Source: Candidatus Poseidoniaceae archaeon | Lineage (GTDB): Archaea; Thermoplasmatota; Poseidoniia; Poseidoniales; Poseidoniaceae | Direction of reading: 5' to 3' | NCBI GenBank assembly: GCA_022452125.1 | Contig: JAKURJ010000102.1 | Coordinates: 1 to 5,552, forward strand | Length of the DNA: 5,552 nucleotides | Shown here: positions 1 through 4,284 of the stretch, one piece after another | How the letters are laid out: the number at the start of each line of letters is the position of its first letter | Position numbering within the stretch: the stretch's first letter is position 1 | Made by a program: the position numbers and the translations under genes | The notes under the pieces: model-generated | Database searches by the model: none | Seen by the model: only the letters and a program-made list of their open reading frames with translations | Told to the model about the DNA's origin: nothing

Positions 1-81
1 CAATCCCAAGAGAGATTGGATACGAAAATTCCTGAAGACCGGAAAAGGGCCATCAACCGCTTGAAGCATCTTGAAGACTGA
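1..81 (+). CDS. Probable C-terminal end of a plus-strand protein (partial, 5' end outside the window)
   Basis: The first reading frame is open from the left edge for 26 codons and ends at a TGA at 79-81. The visible peptide is charged and helix-like, ending in the residues RAINRLKHLED, which reads as an ordinary protein C-terminus. A small inverted repeat (70-89) straddles the stop codon, much as a stronger one does at the convergent gene pair near 4270, and this gives mild support to a gene ending here. The next downstream gene is on the opposite strand, so the two would converge with a gap of about 96 bp. Function cannot be assigned from 26 residues. A second frame is also open for 20 codons (stop TGA at 62-64), so the choice of frame is not secure. 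Confidence 0.45.
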   Translation, partial: QSQERLDTKIPEDRKRAINRLKHLED

Positions 82-89
82 AATTCAAG
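70..89. terminator. Small inverted repeat around the stop codon at 79-81, possible 3'-end hairpin
   Basis: CTTGAA at 70-75 and TTCAAG at 84-89 are perfect reverse complements separated by an 8-base loop that contains the TGA stop. Six A/T-rich base pairs make a weak stem and chance occurrence is quite possible. It is listed because it sits exactly on the stop codon, as does the stronger hairpin at 4260-4284. Confidence 0.3.
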
Positions 90-177
90 TTGGGACCCCC
101 TTTGTGTTCACATACGCATACATCGGTACGCTAGGGAATATGCGATGGAAAATATGGGGATGGATTTTCTTCCAGCA

Positions 178-1197
178 TCAGCCGATTAACACATAATTGA
201 TTGTGAATAACGCGCCCATAACGAATGCAAAGAGGAGTAACACATTAGCAAATTTGCCATTATCATCTTGAGGTTCTCCCATGAACGTCATGTTATCTTC
301 CATACCCTCGTTCTTTAGTCGGAAGTAACTAATCAGTATGAGTAGCATCACCGCACCCCCAGTCAAAGCATCCATCTGATTGGCCTCACTTGCATTTCTA
401 GCAGTATCTGCTATGAGAGCGACATAGGTCGATACTGTTGCAGTGATAAATGCAAATGCAGATGGATGGAGAATTGGCCACTTTCCAGAAGGCCCATCCA
501 TGAGTACCAATGCTGACCAGAGAGTATATACTAGAATCAATGAACCCGTTACAGATACTTGAGTTGGTAATGGGACTCCTAGGCCATCTGCTAAAACCAG
601 CTTACCGTCATAATTTGCTGGGAACCCTTCAGCAATGACATCATTAGGAGTTATGATCATCCGAATTGAATAAAATAGACCAGCTAACACCAGCATAATC
701 AGAGAAATCATGGCAATTCTATCTTTGACTTTCAAGCCTGGTTTGAAATCAGATAATCCATCGTTAACTCCCTCATTTCGTAATGAAAGATAACCCCCCA
801 TGTAAATCAGTGTAACAATAATGGACATGTATTTTGGAAGTGGGCCAGCCATACTTTCAACATTCCACCAATTCCAAACGCCAAAAGTCATCGAAATCAA
901 ACCCAATGAACATGGCATCATGATTATCCATTTTCCTTTTGCACCCTCGAACAGAATCAACATTGTCGATATGAAAATCCCGAAGAATAGGACTCCATTG
1001 AAAACAGTCTCAGGTCCACCAGCACCATATGCTGGATCAGTGACATCTGTTATTCCATTGTTTAAAGGAGCAAAACATACTTCTCCGCCTGTAACATAAC
1101 AATCTCCAAAGAACATGAAACTAACAGAGTAGAGTAAAAACATCAGTGCTGAAAATCCCAGACAAATTTTTGCGGGCATAGATTCAATTTTAAACAT
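178..1197 (-). CDS. Polytopic membrane protein of about nine helices with an internal duplication, function unknown
   Basis: The protein has 339 residues. Hydrophobic segments lie near residues 11-30, 66-84, 91-111, 122-138, 160-182, 214-233, 241-262, 277-293 and 316-338. Positive charges (KGKW, LRNEG, KVKDR, SGKW, LKNEG) fall on one side, so the N-terminus is predicted inside and the C-terminus outside. Two halves are clearly related: GAKGKW at 85-90 matches GPSGKW at 235-240, and YLSLRNEGVND at 136-146 matches YFRLKNEGMED at 291-301. The offset is about 150-155 residues. The last helix looks like the first helix of a third, truncated copy. Cys33 and Cys41 sit in the first outer loop and could form a disulfide. 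The ATG at 1197 is chosen because a TATA-like box lies about 26 bases before it; Met7 is an alternative. No known transporter or enzyme motif was recognised. It is separated from the upstream operon by 162 bp and has its own candidate promoter. Confidence 0.88.
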   Translation of the reverse strand: MFKIESMPAKICLGFSALMFLLYSVSFMFFGDCYVTGGEVCFAPLNNGITDVTDPAYGAGGPETVFNGVLFFGIFISTMLILFEGAKGKWIIMMPCSLGLISMTFGVWNWWNVESMAGPLPKYMSIIVTLIYMGGYLSLRNEGVNDGLSDFKPGLKVKDRIAMISLIMLVLAGLFYSIRMIITPNDVIAEGFPANYDGKLVLADGLGVPLPTQVSVTGSLILVYTLWSALVLMDGPSGKWPILHPSAFAFITATVSTYVALIADTARNASEANQMDALTGGAVMLLILISYFRLKNEGMEDNMTFMGEPQDDNGKFANVLLLFAFVMGALFTINYVLIG

Positions 1198-1219
1198 CTT
1201 AATCAGTCTCTTACTAATT

Positions 1220-1227
1220 GATTTAAC
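1220..1227 (-). promoter_or_regulatory. TATA-like box for the nine-helix membrane protein gene
   Basis: Read on the minus strand this is GTTAAATC inside an A/T-rich stretch. Its centre lies about 26 bases before the A of the ATG at 1197, which would place transcription initiation at or next to the start codon, as in archaeal leaderless mRNAs. No convincing Shine-Dalgarno sequence stands before the ATG. The assignment is by position and resemblance only. Confidence 0.4.
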
Positions 1228-1307
1228 TATTAGTCCTGTTGATAAAAATCAGTGTGAAAGTAACTGTTCCAATGATTATCCAGATATCCATTGCTCAAGT
1301 ATTGGCA

Positions 1308-1353
1308 AATCAAAGGGCTTGCAGTGGGTCGATACAGACGCTACCCTTTGATT
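1308..1353. repeat. 10-bp perfect inverted repeat with a 26-base loop, just past the thioredoxin gene
   Basis: AATCAAAGGG at 1308-1317 is the exact reverse complement of CCCTTTGATT at 1344-1353. The outer edge lies 6 bases beyond the stop codon of the minus-strand gene at 1360-1857, so in that transcript it would form a long-loop stem directly after the coding region. It may act as a 3'-end, terminator or stability structure for the two-gene operon. There is no strong U-run after the stem, so a classical intrinsic terminator is not clear. The loop also allows a competing GGGT/ACCC pairing. It is too short for a tRNA. Confidence 0.5.
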
Positions 1354-1359
1354 GAAAAA

Positions 1360-1857
1360 TCACGAAAGGTCATTCCAGTATGTTTCAATCGTGGATTGGT
1401 TCTTCACTCCCGACATGGTATGCTCGATTATGCCGTCACTATTCACAAAGAACATTGCTGGAATTCCAGTTACGTTCAGCGTTTCTGAGAGCTCGGGAGC
1501 GTGAATAAACGGATGAGATAGGTTACGCTCTAATTCTGATTCCATGCGATCTTTCCATTCATTCATGTCGCTGTATCTTTCTCTCCCGTCTTTGTTGAAG
1601 ATGAGTACGTGGCCTTCAGGAACGGTGTCGTCTAATGCTTCTAGGGCTGGTTTGCAATGATTACACCACGACGCTGAAACGTAAGCAACGAATGGTTCGC
1701 CGCCGTACATGCTATTCTTGTGTTCATTTCCCTGCTCGTCTACTAAATTGAAAGATGGAAATTCTTCTAATTCCTCTTCATCTGATGAAAGGCACCCGGA
1801 CAAACTTCCTGAGATTAACACCAGTATTGCGAATAGTGTTTGATATTTGTTAATCAT
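1360..1857 (-). CDS. TlpA-like thioredoxin-fold lipoprotein (envelope thiol-disulfide oxidoreductase)
   Basis: The 165-residue protein starts with a hydrophobic signal segment (about residues 5-21) ending in a lipobox, LSGC at 19-22. Cys22 is therefore the likely lipidated residue and the mature protein is tethered to the outer face of the membrane. A Ser/Asp/Glu linker follows, then a thioredoxin fold. Its active site is WCNHC (Cys65 and Cys68), and the cis-proline loop is TGIP with Pro133. The CxxC dipeptide Asn-His is not the Gly-Pro of cytosolic thioredoxins. Members of this family reduce or oxidise disulfides in exported proteins or help cytochrome maturation. The direction here cannot be read from sequence. 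The start codon lies 2 bp after the stop of the upstream propeller gene, so the two are almost certainly co-transcribed and probably translationally coupled. A GGTG about 7 bases before the ATG overlaps the end of the upstream gene. The propeller has eight cysteines and is the obvious candidate partner. Confidence 0.9.
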   Translation of the reverse strand: MINKYQTLFAILVLISGSLSGCLSSDEEELEEFPSFNLVDEQGNEHKNSMYGGEPFVAYVSASWCNHCKPALEALDDTVPEGHVLIFNKDGRERYSDMNEWKDRMESELERNLSHPFIHAPELSETLNVTGIPAMFFVNSDGIIEHTMSGVKNQSTIETYWNDLS

Positions 1858-1859
1858 TA

Positions 1860-3650
1860 TTACACCGGCGTTCCCAGGAATGGTTGGTCAATATCTAGCT
1901 GAAGAATGTACAAACCTGTTGAGATACAAGAGGCATAAATTACGCCCTCGTGGAATTCAACGGCCCACAAGAATGGTACCCATCCAAAGTCGTAGTATGC
2001 GCTATCTAGTGGGGTGCCATCAATGTGGCCTGAAGGAAGGTAGTACCCGACTGTTGCTTCAAAGTGAATGTCAATTCTGTCTGTTGCTTGCGGTGCGATT
2101 AGTGTTTCAAGGTCGACAATCCAAAGGCCGGCATGGTAATGCGAAATGTACAACCTAACATCCCAATTTCCTCCGTGCGATTGGTCTGTTTCTTCAGTGG
2201 TTTCGAAATAGCCAGTGTCTAGGTTGTGTGGACTGAATAATAGCCATTCATCGCCATTAGGGTCTAATTCACATGTCGAGCCGAAGCAATGGTCTTGCGC
2301 GTATGGGATTTCCCAATCCCTCGTCATTGTAATTTCAAATCGGAAGTTACCGTTTTCCTCAGAATATTCAGTAGTGTCCAACAAGTAGACGATTCCGGTT
2401 CCCTCATACAAATCAAGGCATTCAACCGCTGCAGTAACATAATGTCTCGGAGTATCGCCTAAGCCCAAATGAGATACATCTAGCATTTCAGGTACTGGTT
2501 CAGCATAGTGAATGTAGGACACTCTGCCGCCGTTTTCATTTCCTGTGGTGCCGCTGTCTGGTTGCCCATCATTATCCAAATCTAGGAAGTCCATCCAAGA
2601 TCCAACTTCAGGTGCTCTCCATCGACACATGACTGGATTGCCTTGTCCTGCTTTGCAGGTTGTAGCCATCAAAGTGTAAGCTTCTGGGGAATTTACTGGA
2701 TGAGGAACATCGGTTACATCACCGATTCTAAGGCCGGCTTCCCAATAAGAGCCGTAGACGAATGTGCGTCCATATCGTGGGTCTTCTACATCTTCTCCTG
2801 GCCACTTTTGAACAGTCATGTCGTGAATGTAAATCCAGCCTCCACGAGTTGTCTCCCACGCCACTTCGTATTCTCCAACCTTCACTATTGTGTGACCGTG
2901 CCCAGATGCAGGCACTCCAGGAAGTAAGCGAGATGCACTGCCCTGTAGGTTAAGATGGGCAATTGTTACTCCGCCACATGCTTCACCGATTGCGGAATTG
3001 CATTGTTCATAATCTGGGTTTGCCACGAAAATATACCACTCGTTGTCAATCATGTGCGGATACAAATTGTGTGGTCCGCTTGGATGGTCAGCATCATACC
3101 AAGAATCGACATAAGTCGGATTTGTCTTGTCTGTAACATCGATTAGAGTCACTGAAACTTGAATTGGGTCACTCCATTCGCCGATATTCGGATCTGCATA
3201 TCCTGAATCGATAAGTTGGTTCTGAAGGATTACATATTCATTGCCGTTGTACTCAAGGTACTTCACATCCAAAACCTGTGTGTTTGGGTCGTGGTAAACT
3301 CCCATAACCTGAGGGTCTGATGAATTGGTAACATCGACGATGTGCATGTCGTTCCAACCAGCTTGGTAAGTGTAAACTCTACCATCTGGAGAGCGTGCGA
3401 CTGAGACTTCTGCGTTGCCTGGAGAAGTTAGAGGGTTGAATGAAAGTTGCTCGATATTGTCAGTCCCTGCGGTGTGCTGACTTGCATTCATGTGGTCATG
3501 ACCGTCTCCTTGGAATAGTGGGTCGCCAGCGTGAAAATGCGGCGAAGGTTCTGTTGCTGCAGCTTCATCTTCATCGCCTAGAAGCAATACTGTTAGTGAA
3601 GATGCAAACAGAACAACGAATATGCCCAGAGCGACGCTTTGACTGTTCAT
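1860..3650 (-). CDS. Exported LVIVD-type beta-propeller protein with a His-rich N-terminus
   Basis: The 596-residue protein opens with a hydrophobic signal or anchor segment (about residues 6-24) and no lipobox. A low-complexity stretch follows with HFH at 38-40, HDH at 51-53 and His59. The remainder is built of repeated beta-strand units ending in a hydrophobic-hydrophobic-Asp pattern typical of LVIVD repeats: MHIVDVT (102-108), VTLIDVT (167-173), GLRIGDVT (306-313), VYLLDTT (421-427), GLWIVDL (508-514) and GLYILQL (579-585). Most are preceded by a strand carrying a histidine. This suggests a six- or seven-bladed propeller outside the cell. DLDNDGQPD at 357-365 matches a DxDxDGxxD calcium-binding loop. 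Eight cysteines (217, 225, 332, 342, 411, 455, 460, 575) could form four disulfides. It is the first gene of an operon with the thioredoxin lipoprotein. LVIVD proteins have no general known activity; ligand binding or surface adhesion are possibilities only. A selenium-binding-protein-like propeller is a less likely alternative. Confidence 0.82.
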   Translation of the reverse strand: MNSQSVALGIFVVLFASSLTVLLLGDEDEAAATEPSPHFHAGDPLFQGDGHDHMNASQHTAGTDNIEQLSFNPLTSPGNAEVSVARSPDGRVYTYQAGWNDMHIVDVTNSSDPQVMGVYHDPNTQVLDVKYLEYNGNEYVILQNQLIDSGYADPNIGEWSDPIQVSVTLIDVTDKTNPTYVDSWYDADHPSGPHNLYPHMIDNEWYIFVANPDYEQCNSAIGEACGGVTIAHLNLQGSASRLLPGVPASGHGHTIVKVGEYEVAWETTRGGWIYIHDMTVQKWPGEDVEDPRYGRTFVYGSYWEAGLRIGDVTDVPHPVNSPEAYTLMATTCKAGQGNPVMCRWRAPEVGSWMDFLDLDNDGQPDSGTTGNENGGRVSYIHYAEPVPEMLDVSHLGLGDTPRHYVTAAVECLDLYEGTGIVYLLDTTEYSEENGNFRFEITMTRDWEIPYAQDHCFGSTCELDPNGDEWLLFSPHNLDTGYFETTEETDQSHGGNWDVRLYISHYHAGLWIVDLETLIAPQATDRIDIHFEATVGYYLPSGHIDGTPLDSAYYDFGWVPFLWAVEFHEGVIYASCISTGLYILQLDIDQPFLGTPV

Positions 3651-3673
3651 GTACCTGCGGCATACTTCTTCCG

Positions 3674-3686
3674 TATTGTATTTATT
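3674..3686. promoter_or_regulatory. Shared A/T box of a divergent promoter
   Basis: The 58-bp gap between the divergent start codons at 3650 (minus) and 3709 (plus) has one strongly A/T-rich block, TATTGTATTTATT. For the plus gene, TATTTATT at 3679-3686 is centred about 26 bases before the ATG at 3709. For the minus gene the same block reads AATAAATACAATA and is centred about 27-33 bases before the ATG at 3650. Both distances suit archaeal TATA boxes driving leaderless or nearly leaderless transcripts. One TBP-binding region may therefore serve both directions, so the two genes may be co-regulated or compete. Confidence 0.5.
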
Positions 3687-3708
3687 CTTGGCTTGAGTGG
3701 CAAAATCG

Positions 3709-4275
3709 ATGCGAATACTTGCTGTTACCCTCGGACTTGTGATGCTCGCATCTCCTGTTGTGGGTCATGAATTGTTGATTTACACAGTGATTGTTAACTC
3801 CGAAGGTGGCCAACCGGCAGACATTCCAAACGGAACACTGAAGGAAGGAGATTCTGCCTGGTTTTGGATGAAAGACACTACTGAGAACGCAACGCTAATC
3901 GTTGAGGTAGAGAAAGATGGGGCGAAAATGAGGTCTCCCGTATTGCAGTTTGAATGTGAATTGGATGATAATGGAACTCGTGTTGACGAGGATTGTACGA
4001 ACCGTTTCGACTTTGTATTCAACCAGCATACTTCTGCAGGATTGTGGAATTTTACATTCTTGACATATGTCAATGATACGCTAAGTAAGACCAGTACCGG
4101 TACCGTCTATATCCAAGAAGACCTCCATGGAGAGGAAGTTATCGATGATGCTAGCAAAGATGAGTTAGAGATCTCAAAACAAACTATCGCTGCGATTGTC
4201 GCAGTAATTTCCCTATGTGCAATCGCAATTATATTGTCCAAAAATGGGCCCGAGAACCCGTTTGAAGAAGAATAA
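3709..4275 (+). CDS. Small secreted protein with a C-terminal membrane anchor, probably N-glycosylated, function unknown
   Basis: The 188-residue protein begins with a short basic end and a hydrophobic signal peptide (about residues 1-19, ending near VVG). The ectodomain of about 135 residues is rich in alternating hydrophobic and polar residues, suggesting an all-beta, possibly immunoglobulin-like fold. It holds five N-x-T sequons (Asn41, 60, 88, 114, 122) and two cysteines (82 and 96) that could form a disulfide. One membrane helix follows at about 158-176, then an acidic tail ending in EEE. The topology is thus an outside domain tethered at its C-terminus. The ATG at 3709 is chosen over an in-frame GTG at 3697 because the A/T promoter box lies about 26 bases before the ATG but only about 14 before the GTG. 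It diverges from the propeller operon and probably shares its promoter region. No family was recognised. It converges tightly on the aldolase-domain gene. Confidence 0.82.
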   Translation: MRILAVTLGLVMLASPVVGHELLIYTVIVNSEGGQPADIPNGTLKEGDSAWFWMKDTTENATLIVEVEKDGAKMRSPVLQFECELDDNGTRVDEDCTNRFDFVFNQHTSAGLWNFTFLTYVNDTLSKTSTGTVYIQEDLHGEEVIDDASKDELEISKQTIAAIVAVISLCAIAIILSKNGPENPFEEE

Positions 4276-4284
4276 TCTTCAAAC
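4260..4284. terminator. 9-bp perfect hairpin spanning both stop codons of the convergent genes
   Basis: GTTTGAAGA at 4260-4268 and TCTTCAAAC at 4276-4284 are perfect reverse complements with a 7-base loop, AGAATAA. The loop ends in the TAA of the plus gene (4273-4275), and the right arm contains the stop of the minus gene (4279-4281). Only 3 bp separate the two stops, so any 3' structure must lie in coding DNA. The repeat can fold in transcripts from either strand and is a good candidate bidirectional terminator or 3'-end processing hairpin. A T5 run (4234-4238 region read on the minus strand) follows only loosely, so the mechanism is not settled. Confidence 0.6.

Noticed and set aside
115..144. 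Inverted repeat CGCATA/TATGCG downstream of the membrane protein gene
   Set aside because: Only 6 bp with an 18-base loop and no following T-run; easily explained by chance.
821..1099. Plus-strand open frame opposite the nine-helix protein gene
   Set aside because: Entirely antisense to a gene with clear membrane topology and internal repeats; no independent support.
1308..1353. tRNA or tRNA fragment
   Set aside because: The segment is about 46 bases with a 10-bp terminal stem. There is no D-arm, anticodon arm or canonical T-loop, so it does not fit a cloverleaf.
1847..2158. Plus-strand open frame opposite the propeller gene
   Set aside because: It lies antisense to a well-supported gene. 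The translation lacks recognisable domains and looks like a shadow of the opposite strand.
3697..3699. GTG at 3697 as the start of the anchored secreted protein
   Set aside because: It lies too close to the promoter A/T box, and the ATG four codons later gives a cleaner signal peptide and the expected leaderless spacing.
3440..3742. Plus-strand open frame crossing the divergent promoter region
   Set aside because: It runs through the propeller N-terminus, the promoter gap and the start of the secreted protein in a different frame. The product is Cys/Leu/Arg-rich without domain character.
3780..4073. Minus-strand open frame inside the secreted protein gene
   Set aside because: Antisense to a gene with a signal peptide, sequons and a C-terminal anchor; Ser-rich composition typical of a shadow frame.
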